14,846 nucleotides of DNA from Bacteroidales bacterium (GTDB lineage: Bacteria > Bacteroidota > Bacteroidia > Bacteroidales > UBA3824): positions 1 through 14,846 of the forward strand of contig JAGCNK010000068.1 in assembly GCA_017645985.1 (NCBI GenBank), given 5' to 3'. How positions within the stretch are numbered: the stretch's first letter is position 1; every line of letters starts with the position of its first letter. Shown piece after piece: positions 1 to 6,309 of the stretch. Under the pieces are notes generated by a model that saw only the letters and a program-made list of their open reading frames with translations, did not search any database and had not been told where the DNA came from. A program made the translations under genes and the position numbers.

Positions 1-737
1 CAGGAGCTTACGCGCAAGACGATGACGACGAATTTGAATTTACCACAGAGCCGGTGATTTCGTTTAACGGAGGCACCGACATTGCCAGCGGTTATGTTTG
101 GCGCGGGTTGACTCTCGTTCAGGGAGCTAATTTTCAGCCATATTTCGACTTCAACGCAGGTCCTTTTTCGCTCGGTTTTTGGAACTGCACATCGTTTGAC
201 GGAGAGTACAAAGAGTTGGATATGTACACATCTGTAACAGCCGGACAGGTAACATTTACCGTAACAGATTATTATACAATATCTAACTACGGCGTGCCAT
301 CGTCGATGATGCCAAAATTCAGCGAGTATCACGCCCACGAAACGGGACACACTCTCGAATTTTCTACCGACTGGGAAAGCGAGTTTGGATTAGACGCTTC
401 GTTTAACATCCTCTTCTACGGTGCCGACAAGCGCGATTGGGAAGAAGACCCCGACGACGCTATGAAAAACGCATACTCTACTTACTTTGAGGTTGGATAC
501 ACCGCCTCAGTTAAGAAAGTAGATTTCCGTCCGTTTGTTGGTGCCACATTCGGCAAGACCACATGGTATGGCGACTGCTCGGGCGAACATGGCGCAAACG
601 TTGTCAATGTTGGTGTTAAAGCCTCGCACGAACTCAAAATCACCGACCATTTCTCGCTGCCAATATACGCAGTATTCGGCTACAATCCGCAGAGCGACGA
701 CGTAGCTGCATTCGCAGGTTTCCAAATAGGATTTTAG
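1..737 (+). CDS. Outer-membrane beta-barrel protein, 5' partial
   Basis: The frame is open from base 3 and ends at TAG 735-737, so only the start codon and most of the signal peptide lie outside the window. The first residues read GAYAQDDDE, which looks like the end of a signal peptide cleaved after AYA. The apparent GTG start at base 54 is therefore internal. The mature part of about 240 residues alternates aromatic and polar residues, as beta-strands do, and ends in Phe, as outer-membrane barrels often do. Near the mature N-terminus it has D-I-A-S-G-Y-V-W-R-G followed by a Q-P-Y-F strand. This resembles the D-x-x-S-x-Y-V-W-R-G signature of the TorF/Gcw_chp group of putative porins; that family assignment is from memory and moderately sure. 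The substrate is unknown. A terminator follows at once. Confidence 0.75.
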   Translation, partial: GAYAQDDDDEFEFTTEPVISFNGGTDIASGYVWRGLTLVQGANFQPYFDFNAGPFSLGFWNCTSFDGEYKELDMYTSVTAGQVTFTVTDYYTISNYGVPSSMMPKFSEYHAHETGHTLEFSTDWESEFGLDASFNILFYGADKRDWEEDPDDAMKNAYSTYFEVGYTASVKKVDFRPFVGATFGKTTWYGDCSGEHGANVVNVGVKASHELKITDHFSLPIYAVFGYNPQSDDVAAFAGFQIGF

Positions 738-759
738 GATTAGTATTCAATTATAGTAC

Positions 760-799
760 GGGGAAGATATGGGCTCAAAGCTCGATCTTCCCCATTTTT
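760..799 (+). terminator. Intrinsic terminator of the 5' partial barrel gene
   Basis: GGGGAAGAT (760-768) pairs perfectly with ATCTTCCCC (785-793). Inside it, GGGCT (771-775) can pair with AGCTC (779-783), with one G-U, around a CAA loop. The plus strand continues ATTTTTGG, giving a short U-run. The hairpin starts 22 bases after the stop codon of the barrel gene. Its right half lies inside the last codons of the convergent mtgA, whose stop is at 775-777. On the minus strand the hairpin is followed by GTACTATAATT rather than a T-run, so it should work mainly for the plus-strand transcript. Confidence 0.75.
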
Positions 800-1509
800 G
801 GCATAAGGGATATGATCTTTGCCTGACGTTTTAGGATATAGTTCGACGGTTTGTTTACGCGGTAAATAAGCGGATTGGGCAGACAGGCTGCTATGAGTGC
901 GCACTGCTGGTCGTTGAGGTCCTTGGCTTTCCGGTTGAAAAACATCTTGGCTGCGGCCTCGGCTCCGTACACTCCGTCGCCCATCTCTATTACGTTGAGA
1001 TATACCTCCATAATGCGGCGTTTGCCCCAGATACCTTCGATGAGCAGAGTGAGATAAGCCTCGTAAGCCTTGCGTACATAAGATTTTATGGGGAAAAGAA
1101 ACACATTCTTGGCTGTCTGCTGGCTGATGGTGCTGCCGCCTCTGAAACGCTTTCCTTTTTGAATGTCGTCCCAGGCTTTCTGAATCATGTCGAAACTAAA
1201 TCCGTTGTGCTTTTGAAAAAGGTTGTCTTCCGACGAAATCACAGCCCTGGTGAGCGCGGGCGAAATCTGCTCGTATGGCACCCACTCCTTAAACGACGAC
1301 TGCTTGTTGGCCACTCCGATATTCTCCACATACCGCTGCAGCATCAGAGGGGTGTAGTATACGGGAACAAACTTGTAAAGAACCACAAAATAGACAGGCC
1401 ACACGAGGAGCGCCACTGCCAGACACAACATAATACGCAGTGTTACATAGAGAAAGCCTCTTTTCTTCCGGTTCAGTTTCTTTTTATTTTTTGTTTTTCC
1501 GCGCGCCAT
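775..1509 (-). CDS. mtgA: Monofunctional peptidoglycan glycosyltransferase MtgA
   Basis: This is a family GT51 enzyme that polymerises lipid II into glycan strands on the outer face of the inner membrane. The 244 residues begin with a basic tail (many Lys/Arg in residues 3-17) and one membrane segment at about 19-45. The GT51 motifs follow in order: S-S-E-D-N-L-F-Q-K-H-N-G-F with catalytic Glu94, R-G-G-S-T-I-S-Q-Q (123-131), and a stretch with E168-V-Y-L-N and E175-M-G-D-G-V-Y-G. There is no transpeptidase domain, and the length is normal for MtgA rather than for a class A penicillin-binding protein. The gene overlaps the end of the upstream lytic transglycosylase gene by 26 bp in another frame, so the two are co-transcribed and probably translationally coupled. 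Confidence 0.95.
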   Translation of the reverse strand: MARGKTKNKKKLNRKKRGFLYVTLRIMLCLAVALLVWPVYFVVLYKFVPVYYTPLMLQRYVENIGVANKQSSFKEWVPYEQISPALTRAVISSEDNLFQKHNGFSFDMIQKAWDDIQKGKRFRGGSTISQQTAKNVFLFPIKSYVRKAYEAYLTLLIEGIWGKRRIMEVYLNVIEMGDGVYGAEAAAKMFFNRKAKDLNDQQCALIAACLPNPLIYRVNKPSNYILKRQAKIISLMPKMGKIEL

Positions 1510-2440
1510 CGGCCAACACCTTTATTTGATAGGTCTTTTTGTCTTTGTTGGTGAGTTTCGTGTCTCTGAGCCAGGGGTTCAGAAGCTTGAATATCTTATA
1601 GTTGACGGTGTAATTTTTGGCAAAAGTGTACATGTCGGTGATGGCGCTGTCCACCTCTATGGTGTTGGTGGCAATCTCCTTGTAGAGGTCTTTCTGACGG
1701 TAGCAGAATCCGAACTCCGACGGCTTGGTGAGCAGCAGCTTGTATGCGAGAATGCGGTATACGTAGCGGCCTGTTTCCGAATTGTGTTTCAGGTTGTAGT
1801 AGTTGTTTTCGCCCTGACGGCTCACAAGACGCTGCAAACCGTATTGTCCGCAGTTGTACGATGCGGCTGCCATAGTCCACGAGCCGAATTTGGCGTATGC
1901 CTGCTTAAGGAAGTAGCAAGCGGCGTATGTAGATTTTTCAAAGTCGTAACGCTCGTCCACCTCCTCGTTGATTTCCAGTCCGCACTCCTTGCCGGTAGAT
2001 TCCAGTATCTGCCAGAATCCCACAGCCTTCATAGGCGACACCACATTGTCCATACCGCTCTCTACCACGCAGAGATAGAGAAAATCTTCGGGCACGCCCT
2101 GCTCTTTCAAAATCTTGCGCATTGCAGGGAAATAGCGGTTGGCACGTTTCAAGTATAGGAATGTCTCAGAATGCCAGTACATTGTTTTCAGCAGCTCGCG
2201 TTCGAGCGATTCGCGCACGTCGAAATTCTCAAGCGGAACCGATTCGCCGCAAAAATCCAACTCGTCGGGTATTACAGGGCAGTATACGTTGTATTTGGTC
2301 TGCATTTCGGTCTGATAGAGTCCGTCGCCGTCGTCGTCGACCGAGCATACAAACATTTTGAAACCTAAAAAGCTTATTACTAGTACTGTAACTATATATA
2401 AAGCCGACAAAACATGTTTCGGCGCAGATGAATTGCTCAT
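1484..2440 (-). CDS. Membrane-anchored lytic transglycosylase (SLT/MltD-like)
   Basis: This enzyme is predicted to cleave the MurNAc-GlcNAc bond of peptidoglycan to give 1,6-anhydro products in the periplasm. The 318 residues have an N-terminal hydrophobic segment at about 9-30 with no convincing lipobox, so a signal anchor is likely. The SLT domain covers about 105-235: V-E127-S-G-M with the catalytic Glu, then A-V-G-F-W-Q-I (139-145), then A-A-A-S-Y-N-C-G (191-198). These match the family's ES, A-x-G-x-x-Q and AYNxG motifs. The C-terminal 80 residues resemble the region before the LysM repeats of MltD-type enzymes, but I see no full LysM repeat. It is the first gene of a pair with mtgA and has its own promoter upstream. 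Membership of the SLT superfamily is firm; the exact subfamily is not. Confidence 0.9.
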   Translation of the reverse strand: MSNSSAPKHVLSALYIVTVLVISFLGFKMFVCSVDDDGDGLYQTEMQTKYNVYCPVIPDELDFCGESVPLENFDVRESLERELLKTMYWHSETFLYLKRANRYFPAMRKILKEQGVPEDFLYLCVVESGMDNVVSPMKAVGFWQILESTGKECGLEINEEVDERYDFEKSTYAACYFLKQAYAKFGSWTMAAASYNCGQYGLQRLVSRQGENNYYNLKHNSETGRYVYRILAYKLLLTKPSEFGFCYRQKDLYKEIATNTIEVDSAITDMYTFAKNYTVNYKIFKLLNPWLRDTKLTNKDKKTYQIKVLADGARKNKK

Positions 2441-2478
2441 TTTTTAATTATTTTATTTTACACAAAATATATTATCTG

Positions 2479-2511
2479 CAAAATTAATACAAATATACCT
2501 AACAATCCAAA
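2479..2511 (-). promoter_or_regulatory. Promoter of the lytic transglycosylase-mtgA operon
   Basis: Read on the minus strand, TTTG (2508-2511) is followed after 21 bases by TAATTTTG (2479-2486), and the sequence continues CAG. This fits the Bacteroidota primary sigma consensus TTG-N19-21-TAnnTTTG. Transcription should begin near 2473, leaving a leader of about 30 bases before the ATG at 2440. A second TATATTTG at 2490-2497 lacks a suitable -33 element. Confidence 0.7.
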
Positions 2512-2543
2512 CTTTTGAGGTTTTATTTTCTCAATTCTTTTAT

Positions 2544-2551
2544 TAATTTTG
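2544..2551 (+). promoter_or_regulatory. Putative -7 element for the DUF4369 operon
   Basis: TAATTTTG matches TAnnTTTG exactly and lies 24 bases before the ATG at 2576. The expected start of transcription is near 2557. The nearest upstream TTG (2515-2517) is 26 bases away, longer than the usual spacing, so the -33 element is weak or absent. This placement argues against the in-frame TTG at 2549, which would lie inside the promoter. Confidence 0.5.
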
Positions 2552-2575
2552 GAACTTCAAAAAAAACGGAAGTAT

Positions 2576-3268
2576 ATGAAACCAAAAATGCTTTTGCCCA
2601 TGCTTATGCTCTGTGCTGGCTGCGGTCAGGGCGGCGACAGTTACGAGATCGACATCCGATGCCAGGAGTGCAGCAATGCGCAGGTTTCGCTGTGGAAATA
2701 CAACGGCAACGGCATTGAGCCTGAGGGACTTGCCAAAATGGAGCACGGACACGCTGTATTCAAGGGCAACGTGGCTGAGCCGTCGCTGATGTATGTTTAT
2801 GTGGATGAGGCGGTCGACTATCTGCCTGTGTTTGTGGAAAACGCCGAAATAGACATCGACTACGTGTGGCAGCGTCCGTCGAGGAGCGTGGTAACGGGTT
2901 CGCAGTGCCACAAGACATTCAGCGATTTTTTGCAATCGTACTCCGCCTACAGCGACAAAGGCACAGGAATTGATAAAATGATAGAAAACGCCGCCGACAA
3001 CGACGACACGCTTATGATGCTGAGCCTTACCGAAAACCTCAACGTACTTAAACGCGAGGAGGTGGAGTTTCAAACCCAGTATGTGCTGCAAAACATCACT
3101 TCGCCAGTGTCGGCATATATATTGTGCTCCAACCTCATGTACAGCCTCAACCAAAGGCAGCTGGGCGAACTGGTGGAGCGTATCGGTCCTGAGGCAGGCA
3201 ACAGCTCGTATCTGAAAATGGCTCAGGAATATCTTAAAACAATGCCCGTGGACAGCGCGGCTTTATAA
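2576..3268 (+). CDS. DUF4369 domain lipoprotein
   Basis: This is a 230-residue exported lipoprotein of unknown function. A short hydrophobic signal ends at Cys16 (L-C-A-G-C-G), a plausible although not textbook lipobox. The N-terminal half has the beta-rich pattern of DUF4369, including a pattern close to V-F-V-E-N-A-E-I-D-I and then a V-T-G-S-Q turn. In many Bacteroidota this domain precedes a thioredoxin-like TlpA domain, often in proteins annotated as thiol:disulfide oxidoreductases. Here the protein ends after a helical stretch and has no C-x-x-C thioredoxin motif, so it is probably not a redox enzyme. The start at 2576 is preferred because the TTG at 2549 overlaps the promoter and would put charged residues before the signal. 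It heads a three-gene operon; the next ATG is 3 or 12 bases beyond its stop. Confidence 0.75.
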   Translation: MKPKMLLPMLMLCAGCGQGGDSYEIDIRCQECSNAQVSLWKYNGNGIEPEGLAKMEHGHAVFKGNVAEPSLMYVYVDEAVDYLPVFVENAEIDIDYVWQRPSRSVVTGSQCHKTFSDFLQSYSAYSDKGTGIDKMIENAADNDDTLMMLSLTENLNVLKREEVEFQTQYVLQNITSPVSAYILCSNLMYSLNQRQLGELVERIGPEAGNSSYLKMAQEYLKTMPVDSAAL

Positions 3269-3280
3269 TTTATGGTAAAA

Positions 3281-4390
3281 ATGAAAAACTTAATCACTCT
3301 GATTATATTATGTGCGGCAATATCGTCTTCGGCTCAGACCACCGGCTACCGCAACTCGTACAAGCATTACGAAGCCACTGGAAATCAAAAATCAGTGGCG
3401 TTGGATGCTTATTTCTCTGGCACCGAGGTGTCGGGATTGATTTATCAAGGCTCAAAAGATTGTATTCCTGTTAATGGGCAGGTACACAACGGGGAAATGG
3501 TTCTCGTGGGCAACAAATTCGACTTATCGGGCGACACCACCGACAACAATTATATGTGCATGTGCTTTGGGGTAAAAACCATGCTTTCTTTAAAAGAAGA
3601 CTACTCGCAGAGTATGCAGTTCAACGAGGTTTTTGCCGAGCTCAACGACTCATTGCCTTACGTGGCCGAAGATGACGAAAATGCAATGGCCCGCAATTCA
3701 ATAGTTTACAGCTATATGCAACCAGTGTCGTACAAAGGCGTGGCTGTTTCCGACAGTGTGAAAAATATTTTTGCCAAAATGTTTAATGCTGCGCCACGTC
3801 AGAGCGTTGAGGGCGACTTTTTTTATCCCGAACCGTTTCCCACAATGAAGCTCAAGGCTGATTTGCTGACGTCCAAAAATCGTTTCCGCCGCTATGCCGA
3901 CAGCGTTATCCAAAACGAAAGCCGCCTTTCGTCGCTTGAACTCACTATGCAAGAGAGCAATTTCCAATACATTACCTACAACAGAAACGGACTTGTATGC
4001 ATTATCAACAATTGCTACTCGTATGCAGGTGGCGCGCATGGCATGTATGCAAGAGTGCCTGTAATTTTCGACGCCGAACAAAACAAGATACTCACCAAAA
4101 AGGACATCTTCAAACCCGGAACCGATGAGGCGATTATCAAACTGATAATTAAATATTTCATTGCCCACGGCGATGCCGACGACAAGCCTTCCGACGAAAG
4201 CGAAGGCATTTACAAGGATGATGTTTTTGTAGAAAACAACATCGGCATACAAAACGGCAACTTAGTTTTTTATTACCAGCCTTACGACATCAACTCATAC
4301 GTGGCGGGTGCATATTCCGCCGTGGTTAAAATATCCGACTTACTACCATACATAACAGATAACTCACCCATTAAACGAATGTTAAAATGA
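3281..4390 (+). CDS. Exported DUF3298 domain protein
   Basis: The predicted product is 369 residues with a signal peptide cleaved near Ala18 (S-S-S-A before Gln19). The C-terminal region matches DUF3298. It contains Y-A-G-G-A-H-G (248-254), close to the family's GGAH motif, then a K-K-D-I-F-K-P-G segment. It ends with a stretch of the form F-Y-Y-Q-P-Y-D-I-N-S-Y near residue 330, also typical. DUF3298 occurs beside DUF4163 in extracytoplasmic proteins such as RsiV and PdaC, but no enzymatic activity can be inferred here. The N-terminal 100 residues are a beta-rich region I do not recognise. ATG 3281 is preferred to the in-frame ATG 3272 because it is preceded by an A-run; the earlier start would add only three residues. 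Its stop overlaps the next start as ATGA (4387-4390), indicating coupled translation. Confidence 0.8.
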   Translation: MKNLITLIILCAAISSSAQTTGYRNSYKHYEATGNQKSVALDAYFSGTEVSGLIYQGSKDCIPVNGQVHNGEMVLVGNKFDLSGDTTDNNYMCMCFGVKTMLSLKEDYSQSMQFNEVFAELNDSLPYVAEDDENAMARNSIVYSYMQPVSYKGVAVSDSVKNIFAKMFNAAPRQSVEGDFFYPEPFPTMKLKADLLTSKNRFRRYADSVIQNESRLSSLELTMQESNFQYITYNRNGLVCIINNCYSYAGGAHGMYARVPVIFDAEQNKILTKKDIFKPGTDEAIIKLIIKYFIAHGDADDKPSDESEGIYKDDVFVENNIGIQNGNLVFYYQPYDINSYVAGAYSAVVKISDLLPYITDNSPIKRMLK

Positions 4391-5226
4391 AAACACTAAT
4401 TACTACACTTCTTGTTGTCGCCTCCGCGCTCAACATTGCTTTGGCTCAGAACGACAGCGAAAGCAAGGCAATCTACACCGACCTCCGCGCCGAGCTTATC
4501 GGCACGCCCAAGGACAATGTCAACGATGTGATTGTGCTTACCGCAAAATACTTTTTAGAGACACCTTACGTGGGTCACACGTTGGATTCCAACGAGGTGG
4601 AGCAGCTTGTGGTCAACCTCAACCGTTTCGACTGTATGACTTTTGTGGAGTCGGTGCTGGCTCTGAGTATCGACTATATGTCGCCCGACCCTGATTATCA
4701 CAACTTTGAGAGCATTCTGCAAAAAATCCGCTACCGTGGCGGCGAAATCAGCGGCTACGTTTCGAGGCTTCATTACACCTCCGACTGGATTTTTGACAAC
4801 ACTCAGAAACAGACAGTTACCGACCGCACCAAGCAGCTCGGCGGCGTTCCGTTCCGTCCGGTGCTTACATATATGAGCACCCATCCGCAAAGCTACGCTC
4901 AGCTCAAAGGCAACAAGGTGGCGGTGGATTCCATGCGCCTGGTGGAAAAACAGATCAACCTGCGCAAGGCTATGAACTACATTCCGAAATACAAGGTGGC
5001 TACTATTGAAAAGAATATCAATTCGGGCGACATCATTATGATTACCACATCCACACCGGGTCTCGACTATGCGCACGTGGGTTTCGCCGTTCGCGACAAC
5101 AATGTGCTTAAGTTTGTGCATGCGTCGTCAGACCAGAAAAAGGTGGTGATGACCTCGTCGTGGCTGCACACATATCTCAACGGTGTGAAAAATTTCACCG
5201 GCATTACCGTGTTGAAGGCCAAGTAG
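4387..5226 (+). CDS. DUF1460 (NlpC/P60-type) N-acetylmuramoyl-L-alanine amidase
   Basis: DUF1460 proteins are papain-like cysteine hydrolases. A characterised member is reported to be a highly specific N-acetylmuramoyl-L-alanine amidase, which suggests a role in peptidoglycan turnover or recycling in the periplasm. The 279 residues start with a signal peptide (cleavage near A-L-A20 before Gln21). The probable catalytic Cys83 is in N-R-F-D-C-M-T-F-V-E-S at the start of a helix, His230 is in D-Y-A-H-V-G-F, and His245 in F-V-H-A-S-S may be the third catalytic residue. Length and motif order fit the family. It is the last gene of the operon, and its TAG stop (5224-5226) directly abuts the stop of convergent porQ, leaving no intergenic terminator. 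Confidence 0.9.
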   Translation: MKTLITTLLVVASALNIALAQNDSESKAIYTDLRAELIGTPKDNVNDVIVLTAKYFLETPYVGHTLDSNEVEQLVVNLNRFDCMTFVESVLALSIDYMSPDPDYHNFESILQKIRYRGGEISGYVSRLHYTSDWIFDNTQKQTVTDRTKQLGGVPFRPVLTYMSTHPQSYAQLKGNKVAVDSMRLVEKQINLRKAMNYIPKYKVATIEKNINSGDIIMITTSTPGLDYAHVGFAVRDNNVLKFVHASSDQKKVVMTSSWLHTYLNGVKNFTGITVLKAK

Positions 5227-6192
5227 CTATCTGAACTCACGCAGAAACAGTTCGGCGGTAAACATATTGATGCTTGCAGCCGCACCGTAGCACACTCGCG
5301 AATACTGCACGGCAAATCGTCTGAGCCTTACGTCGGCACCTATCGAAAAACCGGCGAAAGGAGTCGCACCGCTTACCGAAAGGTCGTTGTGCCTGAGCAC
5401 ATTGAATCCAGCCTTTGCCGACACCACCGATTTTGGGAACAGTTCCACGCCGAATACGAGGTGGTCTGCCACATTGGTCATAAACGAGCTGTCGAGACGG
5501 CTCTGAAGGTTGGTGCAAGTGAGCGAGAAACGCAGAGGCGCGTGCAAGAGCATCTTGCTTGCTCCTAATTGAATGTCGAGAGGCAAAGGTTCGCGGTGTC
5601 CTCCTGTGTACGGACGGCATTGCCATCCGAGGTTTCTTACAGTTGCGCCTATCACAATGCCCTGCTCCTCAATGTTGTATGCGAGTCCCAGGTCAAACGC
5701 CATTCCCCACGACTTGTAGGTTTCGAGGTGTGAGAATATGGTTTTGAGAGTTACGCTGGCACGCAAACGTTTGGTAATCTGCCGGATGCCAGCCACATAT
5801 ATGGCGTGGTCTTTGGCTGTGAAAGTGCCGCCAAGCACTCCGGCTTCGTCGGCATAGTCGAAACTGCCGTAGCTCATAAACTGCACTCCGCCCGCCACGC
5901 TCCACAGCGAGTCTATTTTGGCGCAGTATGCAGCAGTGCCGAAGTTGATGTCGGCTATGTAGTCGGCATAATTGAGCGATGCGTAGCGGTCGTGAAGAGT
6001 GTCGATCATTGCGGCGTTGCCAAAAAGATGGTTGGCTCCGAGGTTGCCGCCCGACACCACAGCTCCGCCCATGGCAGCCGAATTGCCGCAAACAGGAAGC
6101 TGCAAAAACGTGTAAACGCTCTCACCGCCGGTCTGGGCAAAGATTTTTGCTGTGCCGATTATCAAAAACGATATTATCAAAAAAACTTTCAT
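5227..6192 (-). CDS. porQ: Type IX secretion system protein PorQ
   Basis: PorQ is an outer-membrane barrel protein of the T9SS. In Porphyromonas gingivalis it belongs to the outer-membrane attachment machinery that links exported cargo to lipopolysaccharide. The 321 residues have a signal peptide cleaved before Gln20 (I-F-A-Q). The mature N-terminus reads G-G-E-S-V-Y-T-F-L-Q-L-P (22-33), followed by A-A-M-G-G, which is the family signature at this position. The rest shows the alternating strands of a FadL/PorV-like barrel. Length is normal for PorQ. The gene stands alone on the minus strand, convergent with the amidase operon. A possible -7 element, GAACTTTG on the minus strand (6197-6204), lies so close to the ATG that any leader would be almost absent; it has one mismatch and no clear -33 element. 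Confidence 0.88.
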   Translation of the reverse strand: MKVFLIISFLIIGTAKIFAQTGGESVYTFLQLPVCGNSAAMGGAVVSGGNLGANHLFGNAAMIDTLHDRYASLNYADYIADINFGTAAYCAKIDSLWSVAGGVQFMSYGSFDYADEAGVLGGTFTAKDHAIYVAGIRQITKRLRASVTLKTIFSHLETYKSWGMAFDLGLAYNIEEQGIVIGATVRNLGWQCRPYTGGHREPLPLDIQLGASKMLLHAPLRFSLTCTNLQSRLDSSFMTNVADHLVFGVELFPKSVVSAKAGFNVLRHNDLSVSGATPFAGFSIGADVRLRRFAVQYSRVCYGAAASINMFTAELFLREFR

Positions 6193-6309
6193 AGTGCAAA
6201 GTTCGTATTTTTGGGTGTAAAAAATACTATTATTAAAAAATATTATTTAATTTCGTGTTTCATACTTGAAAATTTTTTTGGCAACAACACATCAGAAACT
6301 AATACAATT

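Noticed and set aside
1526..2158. Plus-strand open frame opposite the lytic transglycosylase gene.
   Set aside because: The minus strand encodes a clear SLT domain; the plus-strand product has no recognisable motif.
2549..2575. TTG start giving nine more residues to the DUF4369 protein.
   Set aside because: The codon lies within the TAATTTTG promoter element and would add a charged tail before the lipoprotein signal.
3698..4252. Long minus-strand open frame within the DUF3298 gene.
   Set aside because: No family motifs, no promoter, and the plus strand is clearly coding. Similar antisense frames in the other genes (for example 2543-3154, 4555-5121, 13628-14122) were rejected on the same ground.
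5181..5200. Inverted repeat CGGTG...CACCG near the end of the amidase gene, considered as a terminator.
   Set aside because: The stem is only 5 bp, the loop is AT-rich, and no T-run follows on either strand.
6197..6204. GAACTTTG on the minus strand as a porQ promoter.
   Set aside because: One mismatch to TAnnTTTG, no -33 box, and it would make the message almost leaderless; too weak to list as a feature.
6248..6280. TAATTTCG and a T-run ending in G as promoters for the SPOR lipoprotein operon.
   Set aside because: Each deviates from the consensus and neither has a TTG at the right distance.
5806..6309. A 168-codon in-frame extension upstream of the SPOR lipoprotein.
   Set aside because: It runs antisense through porQ and then AT-rich intergenic DNA. 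The lipoprotein signal and lipobox begin exactly at ATG 6310.
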